Source: Pycnopodia helianthoides (taxonomy: Eukaryota; Echinodermata; Asteroidea; Forcipulatida; Asteriidae). From it: a stretch of 64,000 nt of DNA. The notes beneath the pieces are model-generated. The model ran no database searches. It saw nothing but the letters and a program-made list of their open reading frames with translations, and had not been told where the DNA came from. Below, piece by piece: positions 1 through 12,400 of this stretch. The stretch spans positions 6,725,491 through 6,789,490 of the forward strand of contig CM063246.1 of NCBI GenBank assembly GCA_032158295.1, written 5' to 3'. Within the stretch, counting starts at the first letter, position 1, and each line of letters begins with the position of its first letter. The position numbers were made by a program, and so were the translations under genes.

Positions 1-149
1 TTGTCACTCAGAAGTGGACTCTTTGCAAGTAAGAGATTGAAAACGTTGTATGGTTTAAATCCTAGAGAGGGAAAGGGGGCCGGGTGTACAGGTGTTATGA
101 ACCCACCAAGAAGAATCCCATCTGTAAGGTTGAGAGGTCCTGAATAGTA

Positions 150-312
150 TACAAATATTGACTGCTTCGAGTGCTATGGTTAAAACTACGACGCCCGAGG
201 TGATCCCCGGCGCGTTCTATCTTCACCTCGGAAAAATAGAACGTGCCAGAATCACCTTGGGCATCGTTGTTTTAACCTTAGCCAAGTAAAAGTAGTCAAT
301 ATTTGTTTTATA
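150..312. mobile_element. Palindromic element with ACAAATATTGACTGCTT arms
   Basis: The left arm runs ACAAATATTGACTGCTTCGA through GGTGATCCCCGG, and the right arm complements it to AGTCAATATTTGT. Related sequence at 9366-9950. Confidence 0.7.
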
Positions 313-524
313 ACACCCCGTACAAAAGACGTCTAGGTACCATGAAGCTGCTATGGGTGTAGTACATTGGTTGCCATGTGATAGTACCGTGCGGTTTCTA
401 GTTAAAACTAAGACATATCATGTGACGCGCTCTACACCAATCAAAAGGCAGAATATTTGAAAAGGGTGTTATAATGCCAATAAATGAGCTCTACCTGGTT
501 GCTCTGTGCTCTGTGTATTTTATA

Positions 525-715
525 CAGGGTGGTTGGATTGGCGTAGTGGTATCTTTCCTCGCCTTCCACCTCCGGGACCCTGGTTCGAATCCCGCCTGGG
601 GCAATACGTTGATTGGGTTTTCAGTCCCTACCTGATTGCGTGGGTTTTCCTCCTACATCTTAAACTGAAACTTTCTTCTTTTTTTCATTGTCTTCACAAC
701 CAGAATTAATAAATG
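525..715 (+). mobile_element. SINE family B (GGTTGG...GGTTCGAATCC head), copy 1
   Basis: A-box-like GGCGTAGTGGTATC and B-box GGTTCGAATCC, followed by TTGGGTTTTCAGTCCCTACC, the family body. Confidence 0.8.
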
Positions 716-782
716 AAATGAAAATGAATATGACATGTACTTCCTCCAATACATTATTACATGTGATCTTTGCATGTTTTGA

Positions 783-1227
783 TGGCATGCGTTGCTAGTG
801 CGTAAAGTGCTTGCCTCTCACCACTGTGGCCCTGGTTTGATTCATGGCTAAGGCCATATGTGACTGTGAGTAGAGCTGTTTGTTGGTTCTCTTAGGCCAT
901 ATGTGACTGTGAGTAGAGTTGTTTGTTGGTTCTCTAAGGCCATATGTGACTGTGAGTAGAGCTGTTTGTTGGTTCTCTAAGGCCATATGTGACTGTGAGT
1001 AGAGTTGTTTGTTGGTTCTCGAATTTGCCATAAGTGTGTTTCTCTGGGCCTTCGTGTTTTTTTCTCTCTGGAAAAGTCAAACACTTGCTTGTGACTCGTT
1101 GTCATGTATGAGTCGATGTGGCTGGCTGCCAAAAGGTGCTCTTACATGCCTTCGGCTCGACCACATTGTAGCTGTCGCAATTCAGGTCCTCAGCTGCAAG
1201 TAAGGATGATTAGCCTCTCAAATTACT
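783..1227 (+). mobile_element. SINE family C with an internal minisatellite
   Basis: Head GTTGCTAGTGCGTAAAGTGC with GGCCCTGGTTTGATTC, later TGGCTGGCTGCCAAAAGGTG and TGCAAGTAAGGATGATTAGC, all shared with 41634-41938. A 43-bp segment is amplified four times inside. Confidence 0.8.
851..1022 (+). repeat. 43-bp minisatellite, 4 units
   Basis: Units of AGGCCATATGTGACTGTGAG... start at 851, 894, 937 and 980. Confidence 0.92.
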
Positions 1228-1406
1228 ATTAGTATTGTCATTCTAAACTGCATGAACTTTGAGAGTATTGTACATAAAATTTCAAGGGGGTACAGTTGTC
1301 TCAATATAATTATTATAGCATCAGTACTTGGCTGTATATACCACCACCATTCATACTAAACACACAAGCCTCTGGCCCAACTTCTATTGCAACCACTCAA
1401 ACTTAA

Positions 1407-1777
1407 AGGAACATTACAGAATTGGTTTTTGCCAACAAAACAGTTGCTTTATGTAATCCACCATATACATAAACTGACAAACCTGTAGAAGTTTGAGATC
1501 GATCGGCCATCTGGGTGACGAGAAAATAGTGGAAAACCGATTACACATTTGCATGAAGTCATATAGATTCAACAAATGAATAAAACACTCACTGAGCGAT
1601 AAACTCCAATCGGAAAATCAGTTTATTCATTTCTCATCAAATATGGCATTTCAGACAGAAATGTTTCAAGGGATGTTTTCTACTATCACCATCATTAGAC
1701 TGTGTAAGTTTTATGTACATCCGTTATCAAAAAGTATATTTCTCAAGTTTTTTTCTTACCAATTCTGTAACGTTCCT
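1407..1777 (+). mobile_element. TTAA foldback element (MITE family 1), copy 1
   Basis: Ends in inverted repeats AGGAACATTACAGAATTGGT (right end with small changes) and is flanked on both sides by TTAA. The interior carries two shorter palindromes (around ACGCTCACTGAGCG and GATCGATCGGCC). It has no coding capacity. TTAA duplication suggests piggyBac-type mobilisation, which is inference from the target site only. The right end lies 50 bp before the carboxypeptidase last exon. Confidence 0.88.
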
Positions 1778-1827
1778 TTAATGAATGTATACAGTTATTG
1801 TAAATGTAATGTGTTCTTTGTTTGCAG

Positions 1828-2161
1828 TCCTGCATTGGCAGCCAACTACACAAACCAATACAGCACAATGTTTCAATTCTTCCAAGCTCTACTACCTAAC
1901 TACCGAGCCCTTTTATACAACGGAGATGCAGACATCATGTGCAACTTTCTTGGCGATCAGAAGTTTGTTGCGACATTAGGACAGCCAGTCGTTAGCGATC
2001 GTAGAGCCTGGATGTATAACAACCAAGTGGCTGGGTTTGTTGAAGAGTATGAGCAAGTAACCTTCATGACAGTCAAGAACTCTGGCCATATGGTACCACA
2101 GACTACCCCAGGGTCAGCCCTGCATATGATCACAAACTTCCTAAGGAACAAACCGCAATAA
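1828..2161 (+). CDS. CTSA-like: Serine carboxypeptidase (cathepsin A type), last exon only
   Basis: This is the 3'-terminal coding exon of a lysosomal serine carboxypeptidase (peptidase S10 family, lysosomal protective protein type). It opens after a TTTGCAG acceptor at 1827 in phase 2 and ends at TAA 2159-2161. The 110 complete residues carry the catalytic Asp region (NGDADIMCN), a FLGDQKFV stretch and the catalytic His motif (NSGHMVP). Length and phase are identical to the last exon of the minus-strand paralogue at 6405-6738 (both 334 bp), and I estimate by eye that about 60% of residues match. The reading frame stays open upstream to an ATG at 1643, but that part is intron plus a foldback element, not protein. 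The remaining exons must lie left of the window, since I found no other S10 exon in 1-1827. Family assignment is firm; the exact orthologue is not. Confidence 0.93.
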
Positions 2162-3175
2162 AGTTGGTTGATGTCTAACTTTTCTATGAGGCTGTATACT
2201 TGTATTTGTGTACTTCGTTTTACAAATCAAAGGTCTATGCTGCCTTGAACGATAAATTTCAGCATTGATGACGTCGTCCAAAATTCCAACTCTCTTCAGA
2301 ACCGTCTAGTGCTTCTAAACTATTTAGTAAAAAAAAAATTTTTCAAATGCAATGAAGTTTTTGGCATTTGTTCCAACACAGAACTGAAGACATAGAAAAT
2401 CTTTCGATAAAATTCAAACAAATTTTTAATTCTCTGAAAAGGGAGAAGTTGTAGAAGAAACTAATCCCAGGGGCCTGGACTGTATCATCAGCTCTATGAT
2501 GCTCTATGATGCTCTATGCAGTAACACCATGTGACAGCATCTACTAGATACTATTACATGGTGTTACTGAAATCAAATATACATTGATACCTCACCATGC
2601 AATGCCTCAAACACGTACTATTGATTAATTTCAAGGAGACATAGACTGTAGAATATCTACATGTAGTTATTTTATGATCAGTGATGGACATTATGAGGTG
2701 TTTGGATTATGAATGGTGCAATTCTCATTCATTCCTGGGAACATCATGTTTGTGTTGCTACATACAGTGCTTTAACGTGTCAAAGAAATGAGATTGCCTA
2801 AATTCATGGGAGAATTGTTTAGGTTTTTGTCTTAATCATTTCAAATAAGGTTACAATTTAATTGTACTCCTATAAATTTTCATGTTTTGAACATTTATAA
2901 ATGTCGGATCTCATGGAGCTACTACTTGAAAACTATTGCCTAGCAAAAAAAGAATGAACCAGTCAGAATGTTGTTTTGTCTGGTAATCAGCAACAGTTTT
3001 CTGTGCTTAATACATTTTTTATTTGAGCAGCTCATTGAAAATCAGTCAAACTCTAAATGCAATCTTGTTTATATTGATTCTATATTTTTGATAATGATAT
3101 TATACATTGATAAGAAATGTATATTAATGATTGTAAATATCAAGTATATTTAGTTCCATGCAAAATTATGTTTGA
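2162..3175. other. 3' flank of the plus-strand carboxypeptidase gene
   Basis: AT-rich, no gene recognised. A palindrome-like stretch near 2520-2575 (GTAACACCATGTGACAG / TACATGGTGTTACTG) is the only structure noted. Confidence 0.5.
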
Positions 3176-3475
3176 AGTTTGGTAGTGAACCGGGGATTAA
3201 TAAGGGTTGAAGTTTGGTAGTGAGCTGGGATTAATAAGATTCAAGGTTTGGTTGTGAACTAGGAATTAGTAAGGTTTGTAGTTTGGTTGTGAACTGGGGA
3301 TTAGTAAGGTTTGAAGTTTGGTTGTGAACTAGGGATTAGTAAGGTTTGAATTTTGGTTGTGAACTGGGGATTAGTAAGATTTACAGTTTGGTATTTAGCG
3401 GGGATTAGTAAGATTTGAAGTTTGGAATTTAGCTAGGGATTAGTAAGATTTGAAGTTTGGTAGTGAGACAGCACA
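3176..3475 (+). repeat. Minisatellite of about 35-38 bp, about 8 units
   Basis: Units like GAAGTTTGGTTGTGAACTGG and GATTAGTAAGATTT, increasingly diverged to the left. Confidence 0.88.
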
Positions 3476-3544
3476 GGGATTATTCACCAAGTATTAAGAG
3501 ATGGGTACAATTTCTAAAGCTGTAATTAAGTCCCTGTTATGCGA

Positions 3545-4240
3545 GTCCGAGTCCAAGACTGCACATGTCCAGTCCAAGACTGATCTCGAGTCCAAGACCT
3601 ATCTCGAGTCCAAGACCGATCTCGAGTCCAAGACCGATCTCGAGTCCAAGACCGATCTCGAGTCCAAGACCGATCTCGAGTCCAAGACCGATCTCAAGTC
3701 CAAGACCGATCTCGAGTCCAAGACCTATCTCGAGTCCAAGACCGATCTCGAGTCGAAGTCCTATCTCCAGTCGGAGACCTATCTCGAGTCCGAGACCTAT
3801 CTCGAGTCAGAGACCGATCTCGAGTCGAAGATTTATCTCGAGTCCAAGATCTATCTCGAGTCCAAGACCGATCTCGAGTCCAAGACCGATCTCGAGTCCA
3901 AGACCGATCTCGAGTCCAAGACCTATCTCGAGTCCAAGACCGATCTCGAGTCCAAGACCGATCTCGAGTCCAAGACCTATCTAGAGTCGAAGACCTATCT
4001 CGAGTCGAAGACCGATCTCCAGTCGAAGACCTATCTCGAGTCCAAGACCTATCTCGAGTCCAAGACCGATCTCGAGTCCAAGACAGATCTCGAATCCAAG
4101 ACCTATCTCGAGTCCAAGACCTATTTCGAGTCAGAGATCTATCTCGAGTCCAAGACCGATCTCCAGTTCGAAGACCTATTTAGTTTCAGAGACCTATTTA
4201 GAGTCCAAGACCCATCTCGAGTCGAAGACCTATCTCAGGT
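3545..4240 (+). repeat. 18-bp minisatellite, about 37 units
   Basis: Unit CTCGAGTCCAAGACCGAT with CCTAT/CCGAT alternation. Because 18 is a multiple of three, two frames stay open (Glu-Ser-Lys-Thr-Asp-Leu repeats over 250 codons, and Ile-Ser-Ser-Pro-Arg-Pro repeats). I see no splice, homology or codon evidence of a gene. It precedes AATAAA at 4259, so it could lie in the 3' UTR of the plus-strand carboxypeptidase gene. Confidence 0.92.
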
Positions 4241-4264
4241 CCTTCAGCACTGACAATTCAATAA

Positions 4265-5342
4265 AGTAAAATTAATTACACAGTGTGAGTCATGTAATGA
4301 ACAAATAAAGAACAATTAAATCATTCTTCCTGGACAGATATAAATGCGGATACAAACATAAGCACTTTATTCTTAAATGTTTTAACTTTGCTTAAGAAAA
4401 AAAAAAACATAACCTCATATTCCAATAATTATTTCACTTTTATCACAAAAAAGTTCAGGTAAATAGAATAACGCAAATTAGTTATGTAAGGGTACAAATT
4501 GTGTGAATCCATTCCTTTGGAATTAAATTAAGTTTTTTAACAAACAAAGAAGCTGAGCATTGGGTAAACATAAATAATTTGTCTTTACAGTTTGATCTCG
4601 TCAATCTATCATGTGAAAATTAAATTAAATTCCAACTCCTATTTCCCCTAAGCTGGGCCTTGTTGGAATGGTGATGTACAGCTACGGCTATGGCTTCTGG
4701 CTGCTGCAATACCTTAGAAGAAAAGACCTTTACAGTGATCCAGCCTTTTGATCCAAACTGTCAATTTGAGTGTATACTTTTTCACAGGTTTTGCAAATAG
4801 TCAACATTTTCTTCATGTATAGAGGCTTAACATTATACACATTACATAACATCTACTTAGTCTTAAAATTATCTTATGAAATAATATTACAGTACTGTAA
4901 GTAAGTGAACCATTCATGAAAAGCATTTAACATGAAAGAACTTGGTCAAGCAGGCAAGGGAGAAGAAACTATAATTTACGCTTTCTGAAAACAATCAACA
5001 AGAATTACTAATATGAAAATCTTTCACTCTGCATAGTAATTTTAAATATTTGTTAACTCTCATTATAGCAAAGTACAAAAGATTACTTAGTAATGCGAAA
5101 ACAATCCCTGTTTATCAGTCAGTGAATCTCTGACATACATAAGTCATAAATATTCATTCTTATTCCTAGATGTGTAGGTAAACATGTGGTTTTATATGAA
5201 CATATGTTGCCAATACTTTCTGAATAGCTTCTAACTGCTAGTTACTGGAACTCATGAAGATGTCTATAAAATATAAACTTATATAATACGTGTTATTTGT
5301 ATCTTGAAATTAGGAAACATCAAGTAATAAACTGAGTTGGTA
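4265..5342. other. Interval with no recognised feature
   Basis: AT-rich intergenic sequence between the convergent carboxypeptidase genes. AATAAA-like strings at 4259 and 4302; nothing else supported. Confidence 0.5.
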
Positions 5343-5683
5343 AATTTTGAATAATTTGGGGTTGAAACAAGAAAAATTGACCAGAGCGGTAGTTGAACCA
5401 GCGACCTCTGGATTACCATGCCAGCGCTATACCAACTGAGCTATCTAGCCCTAGTTGGTGGTCTTCCCATTTTGTCAATATATTTGTCTGGGGGTGCCAG
5501 TCAGAAGCCATAAAACCTGTAACTGCTGTGAAACTGGACAAAGATATTGACAAAAAAAGGAGACTGCCAACATAGGGTTAGATAGCTCAGTTGGTAGAGC
5601 GCCGCCACCTTAATCCGAAGGTCGTTGGTTCAAATCCTGCTTTAGTAAATTTTTCTTTGTTCAACCCAAAATTTAAAAATTAA
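5343..5683. mobile_element. Foldback element built from two inverted tRNA-like heads
   Basis: Minus-strand 5459-5385 and plus-strand 5577-5642 both read like tRNAs (TAGCTCAGTTGGTA A-box; GGTTCAA-type B-box). Outside them the inverted ends TTGGGGTTGAAACAAGAAAA and TTCTTTGTTCAACCCAAAAT pair. Anticodon stems are imperfect, so these are tRNA-derived sequences rather than tRNA genes. Confidence 0.75.
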
Positions 5684-6062
5684 GAAACAGTAACAATCCT
5701 TCCAAAATTAAGTGCAAAACAAACCGACAAAAAATACAGTATGAAACCTTACTTTGTCAGTATTTTGAACCAAATATAATTTGTTCTTTTTTAATGTGTG
5801 CTATACAATTGCTATCTTGTTGTACTTAAGTTTCATGTTTATTATGTCCATAACTATTTGAAAAAAAGAAATTCTGTGTCCTTTTTGTTGTTTTCAAGTT
5901 GTAAACTGTATAGCAATTTAGCCACTGGGCTACAAACGCATTGTTTAAAATAAACCAATAATAATAACAATAATGGAACATGTTGTCATTCTACTCATTG
6001 AGTCTGTTTACAAAACCATTTTAGTTTGAATAACTTTTGCTACTGATGTCTCCACTAGATAT

Positions 6063-6320
6063 TCAGGTTGGCTCAGTGGATTCTTCTCTGCCTTTCATCT
6101 CTATGGACCCCTGTTTAAATCCTAGACCAGAGCTTTGCATGTGGATTGAGTTTTCAGTCCCTGCCTGATTGCGTGGACTTTCCCTATTTAGGATTTTCCT
6201 CCCACATCTAAAACTGAAAAATCTTCATCATTTTTCTCTACATAAATACCTTCAGCCCTATGGATCATAATGCTAGGCACTTTAGAGGGTCTCTTGGTTT
6301 CACTACCAGAAAGATATGAT
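6063..6320 (+). mobile_element. SINE family B, copy 2
   Basis: Longer copy ending ACTACCAGAAAGATATGAT, immediately 3' of the minus-strand carboxypeptidase stop, so probably in its 3' UTR or flank. Confidence 0.82.
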
Positions 6321-6404
6321 AAAATCAACATGCAATATTTTGTGCGATACTGCAAACTGATATTCTATATAATCCTATTTTTAAAGCATTTTTTCGAGCT
6401 GAGC

Positions 6405-9400
6405 TTATTGTGGATTATTATTCAAGAAGTTGGTAATCATTTGCAATGCAGCACCAGGAGTAAAACTAGGTACCATATGACCAGCATTCTTCACCGTCAT
6501 GAATGTAATCTGCTCATATTCATGTACAAAACCAGCAATCTGCTTAGCGTAAACCCAAGGTCTACGTTGTGCTAACTCTTTCTGTTTTAATGAAGCCACA
6601 AATTTCTGATCTCCGAGGAAGTTACACATTAAATCAGCATCTCCGTTGTAAATAAGCGCCCTGTGTTTTGGTAGTAGCATACTGAAAAGGTCCCGCATGG
6701 TCGTAAACTCTCTCTTGTAGTGCGCATTGACGGCAAGACTGAAAGAATACAAAGCAAATTGACAAGAAAGTTTGAAATATGAAATGGATATCAAGTGGCG
6801 TGTCATGGCTGAGCGGATAAGAGCACCGGACTCAAGCTCTGGTGTTTCTGATCAGCAGAGTGTGGGTTCGAGTCCCAGTCGTGACACTTGTGTCCTTCAG
6901 CAAGACACTTAACCATTATTGCTGCGTCCTTTGGATGGGACGTAAAGCCATAGGTCCCGTGTGTTGTGTAATGCACGTAAAAAATCCAGTGCACTTATCG
7001 TAAAGAGAAGGGGTTCGCCCCGGTGTTTCTGGTTTAATCGGCAGCATATTGCGCCACAGCACCGTGTATACCATTACACGGTGCTATAAATGCATGGTGC
7101 TCATACTTCAAAAACGTAGCTCCACATACATGGCAGGTAAAAATATCAGCGCCTTGTATCCTTTGGCAAAAGGTGCTTTATAAATACAGTTATTATTATT
7201 TTATTATTAAGTAAGGGGTTGGTGTGTGGGAGAAGAGGTTGACAAAGATACTATTTCTGTATCTACAAAGATACTATTTCTACTGGATCTTTTAGTTGTT
7301 TGCGTGGTTTGACATTATCAACATTTTCACAAATGGCCTTTACAGTGAGGAGGAGTGGTTAATATCCAATGTACGCTTTTTCAGTTTGATGAAAATGTTG
7401 ATAACCAGGAAAAAAGTTTGCCCAGAAAAGGACAGTTTTCAAGAAGCCGACGACTATTACAAAAAATCACACCAGTTGACTCAGGCACTATAGACTGGTA
7501 CCATCCATTGTCTTAATACGTCCATCAAGACACAAGCCTCAAAGTGATGATGTCAGATTGAATAATTGTAAGACTAGTCTACTAAAAACAGCAGTAGAAA
7601 CCTAGATAATATACAGCTGAAGATTTTGTCAAGGTCTGCCATTCACCAGTTCGTTTGGGAATTAAAAACCTTTTTCCTCGTTATATAACTGCATGATTAT
7701 TTTCAGTCAAAAAGCAATTTTGTGTTTTTCGAATTTGTTTTGTCATCCTGCATAAAATTATTTACAAAAATCTTGGCAGGTATGTGAAAGGAACAGGTCT
7801 TTGATAAAGGGATTAGCACAAATCCATGCAAAGAGTTAATCTGTTCACTGTTCGCAGTGCCCTATCGCCAAGGGCCAACGAACCATGACCCCCATGGACT
7901 CCGTGAAAGCAGTTGCCTGTTTGTGTCTACATTCAGGTTAGTTTAAGCCAGACACACTGTTCTTACAGTTTCATACACGTATGTTATGTAAATGTATACA
8001 TTGCTTTCCTATGAAACTGGAAATTGAAATTGAAATTGAAATTGAAACTGAAATTGCTTTTCTTACAAAATCTTGGTAGGTATGTGAAAAGAACAGGTCT
8101 TTGATAAAGGCATTAGGCACAAATCCATGCACAGAGTTAATCTGTTCACTGTTCGCAGTGCCCTTCGCCCAGGACCACCGAACCATGACCCCCATGGACT
8201 CCGTGAAACAGTTCCCTATGGTATTTGTGTCTACATTCAGGTTAGTTTAAGCCAGACACACTGTTCTTACAGTTTCATACACGTATTTTATGTAAATGTA
8301 TACATTGCTTTCCTATGAAACTGCTATTGACCTTCAACTTTTATATGAGAAGCATTTAATAATAATAAATAATAATAACAAGACTTATAAAGCGCATTTT
8401 CCAGAGATACAATGCGCTGCTAAAGAATGCTACAAAAATGTCAATTTATGGGCCAGAAGAAAACAGATGTGTTTTTAATTTACACTTGAAAGTCTGGAGT
8501 GAGTTGATGTTGCGAATTTGATTTGGTAGGAGTTCCAGCATCGGGGACCAGATGAAAAACAAAATGTCTGACCTGCAAATTGTCCAATCGCTAACATTGG
8601 CAGGTATGTGTAGAATCTTTCTGACATCTGGGCTGTTGAGATACATAGTCTGAGGTTTAGCATCGATGCAAGGAATCATGTAACTATCACCATAGCTGAT
8701 GGATGCATTGGGATTCGGTTTCTTCAGTGCCTGGAAATCAGAACAAAAAAGGAATTTGAATAAAACCAAATAGGAATTTAAAGTCACTGGACACTATTGG
8801 TAATTACTCAAAATAATTGTTAGCATAAAAACTTACTTGGTAACGAGCAATGGAGAGCTGTTAAAATATAAAACAATATGAAAGTATAAAACATTGTGAA
8901 GTAACGTAGTTTTTGAGAAAGAAGTGATTTCTCAGTATGATTTCGAGACCTCATGTGTGAGGTCTCGAAATCAAGCATCTAAAAGCACACAACTTCGTGT
9001 GACAAGGGTGTTTTTTCTTCCATTATTATCTCGCAACTTCGACGACCAATTGAGTTCAAATTTTCACAGGTTTGTTATTTTGTGCATATGTTGAGATACA
9101 CTAAGTGAGAAGACTGGTCTTTGACAATTACCAAAGGTGTCCAGTGTCTTTAAGTTAACAGTAAGCATGCACATCATTGCATCAGTAATGTGTTATTGTG
9201 TGTAGCATTGATTTCCCCTTTTTTTCAAATTTCTGTTCCTCATTAATTGCTTTTGTTAATGACAATCTGTTTTGAGGACCTTCCAAGCATAATGAGAGAT
9301 AAAGACTCCTGGCATGGCGTTGTGAATGGGATCCTGGTTGCGACTGCTAGATGATGACGATGGGTGTTATAAATCAAACAGTGACTGGCTTTACTTGTGC

Positions 9401-12400
9401 TATGGTTAAAACTATTGTTAAGATCCAGTTTCCATCAATAATACAGCCAGCACACTTCATTGGACATCATGACCACCCCTTGAAATACAACATTCCTGAT
9501 GCATCCATTGATCCATCTAAGTTCTCCTTCCATCCTCGCACCGTCAAGATTTGGAACCAACTGCCCACAGCTGCTGTTTTTGTGACAACATCCATCGCCT
9601 ACCAGGAAGCTGCCCTGCCTGCCACCAAAGAGATGAGGCTACCGGTTGGTGCCAGATTGCTTTAATTTTTCAAGCCAAGTTTTTCATGCACCCTCAGTTT
9701 GTTCGTTGGATTTTGCCAACTTTGTGCTCTTCGTTTCTCACTTTTTTTCTTCACCACATCCCAGTATAGCCTTTTAAAGTGCTGCATAGGGATTATTCTA
9801 TTGAAGATTGAAGATAGAAAACTATGACTCCCTCAGTGATCACCGGACCATTCTATTTTCCCACGACAAAAATAGAACGCTCCGGGGATCACCTTAGATG
9901 TCTTAGTGTGAACCATAGCACATGAAGCAGTCAATATTTGCATTCTATTGTTTTTCCGATTTGTAATTTTATATTTAATGCAGCGCTGTGTAATTATGGG
10001 ACGGAACTTTTCTCTTCTGAAATTTACAGCGTTTTTAAATTTGCATAGAAATTAAATAAAAATAATAAGAAAAATTTGTATTAGATTTAAACTGACCTTT
10101 GCAGCCAAAGTTCCTTTTTTAACATCTTACCTGAAGAAATGATGGTTCAAAGAAGTGTCTGAGGAAAACTTCTTGTTTCCGACGTGAAAAAGAGCTTGGT
10201 GCTCCACCAGCACAGTCACCTGTCACGTCATACGGGTTGATTCCAATATTCAGTATTGTATTCTCAACAATGGTCAACTAGAATGAAGAAATAAACCAAC
10301 AAGACTAAAGTAAGAATTCATATCATAGGAAAAAAAACAACAAAGTAGCCTGGATGTCTTAAATCACATTTTGAGACTTCGCTAGATACTGGCCTTTCAT
10401 TGCTAAAGTCCTCGACCATGTACATAGCTTACTCTGCAAATACTCAGTGCGCACGTGTAGTCGTGGAATGAGGTGCATGCTGGTCTAGCTTGGACACTAG
10501 CTAGAGCAGCATGCACCTCAATGCACAGGTAACCTGTGCAGACTGCCAGGTCATCTTTTGATCGAACCAAGATCTCATCACTCCTAGGGAGATAGATCCT
10601 TCTGTATTACTGCCCCTCGTCTCTGGAACAACCTTCCTCACAACGTTTGCTCTATTTCATCCCTCAACTCTTTCGAAACTCACCTCATGACAATTTGCCT
10701 ACAATGGTACACTTTTATTTAGGTGTCTTGAATTTCTGTTTTTCTTCTTTATTGTCTTGCCTTGAGTGTCTAATGCGCCGTATTTTTGACCGCGTGAGGG
10801 CGCTCTCAAAAACATTTTTATCACTTCCGGGGTATAACTTATCGTCTGCTCAGCTACCTGTGTACAGTTTAGCATCGGCGTTCTGTGCGCAAGAGAGTTT
10901 AGTCAGTGCTTCTAGAATCTAAGGTAATAACGGCTCCTTTAAAGGTCTTATTTTCCGTGATGGATATGACGTCTAGGAGTAATGTGTTTCAGTCCTTAAC
11001 TGTCTTGAGGAAGTATTCTGGTATTTGAAGCAGTTTTTGTTTGCGGAGAACAGTTGTTTCTATAACTTAAGTATAGAGATGAAAGGATGAGCCACGCTTA
11101 ACTGCCAGTTCTGATATTTTTTAAGATTAGATGCAGGGCTCTTTATATCTTTTAAGGAGCCGTTATTAATCCACCTTAGATTCTAGAAGCACTGACTAAA
11201 CTCTCTCGCACACAGAAGTGACAGAACGCCGATGTTAAAACTGAACACAGCTACCTGAGCAGACGATAATCGCTTAAGTTATACCCCCGGAAGTGATACG
11301 CGGTCAAAAATACGGCGCATTGTTAGATTGATACATTGCAGTTTACATGTGTTATATTATAATTACTATCTCTAATTTTGATATGATTGCTCCAATCACT
11401 TAGGGAAAAAAAAAATGCAGACACTTGATTTCCAGGAAAGAGAGTAGCATAAAATGGCAGGAAAAATGACACAAAATCAAATCTTGTAGTTGTCCAATGA
11501 ATTTGTTATACAATTATTTACAATGACAAAACTTACAGTATCTGAGCATTGCTTGTTTGGTGGTGCAGCAAAGTTACAGATGCTATCTTGGCAGCAGTAC
11601 TGCTGTAGCTTGGCCCATACACTACAAAGAAAGAAGAAGAAATCAAACAATATACATCAGACTCTGTTCATCTCAAGTTGGATCAATTAGCCTTGTGAAA
11701 AAAGTGTACTTTGTTTGGTTCAAGACCACAGAGCAAACCAGCTCCTTCTGTGATCAATCTGACTGACTGGCTGGTTTCATTTACACACATGGAAAGCTCA
11801 ACAGACAAACTTCTTAACTACCTCATAATAATAATAATATTTGGTTTTTATATAGCGCTTTACACACCCGAAGGGCGTCTCAAAGCGCTTCACACTTATT
11901 ACCCCTGGTCACTGGGCCATTAGTTTCATTCCTTAAACCATCTCAGCTCCCTGGGGAGTATACAGCCTGTGCAACAAATATGCGCTACTAAGCTAAATCA
12001 ATCACAAGAACCATCTCTGCCCTCACAGGTACCCATTTACCCCTGGGTGGAGAGAAGCAATTGTAGTAAGTGTCTTGCTCAGGGACACAGGTGTCAGGAC
12101 CGGGATTCGAACCCACACTCTGCCGAACAGAAATACCAGAGCTTGAGTTTAGTGTTCTTAACCGCTCGGCCACAACACCCTATCATAGCTCTTACTGGGC
12201 AGTCAGGTTGGCAGTGTGGTATCTGTCCTTGCCTTTCACATCTAGGACCTGGTTCAAATCCTGCCAGAGGCACTATGTGGATTGGGTTTTCATTCCCTAC
12301 CAGATTGTGGTGTTTTTTTCTAGAATAATTATCTTGGATTTTCCTCCCCCATCTAAAACTGATTGTCTTTCCTTGTCTTCTCTCTTCTGACAATCCTTGG

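Noticed and set aside
1643..1827. Upstream extension of the carboxypeptidase last exon to an in-frame ATG
   Set aside because: It lies in a MITE and intron sequence; the acceptor at 1827 with matching phase in the paralogue defines the exon.
3501..4253. 250-codon frame of Glu-Ser-Lys-Thr-Asp-Leu repeats as a repeat protein gene
   Set aside because: The 18-bp period keeps two frames open by arithmetic; no homology, splice or start evidence supports translation.
5385..5642. Functional tRNA genes
   Set aside because: A-box and B-box are good, but the anticodon stems and acceptor pairing are imperfect and the sequences are arranged as mobile-element ends.
8446..8572. Extension of carboxypeptidase exon 8 past its donor
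   Set aside because: The continued frame is a LINE reverse-transcriptase C-terminus; the AG|GTCAG donor joins in phase to exon 9.
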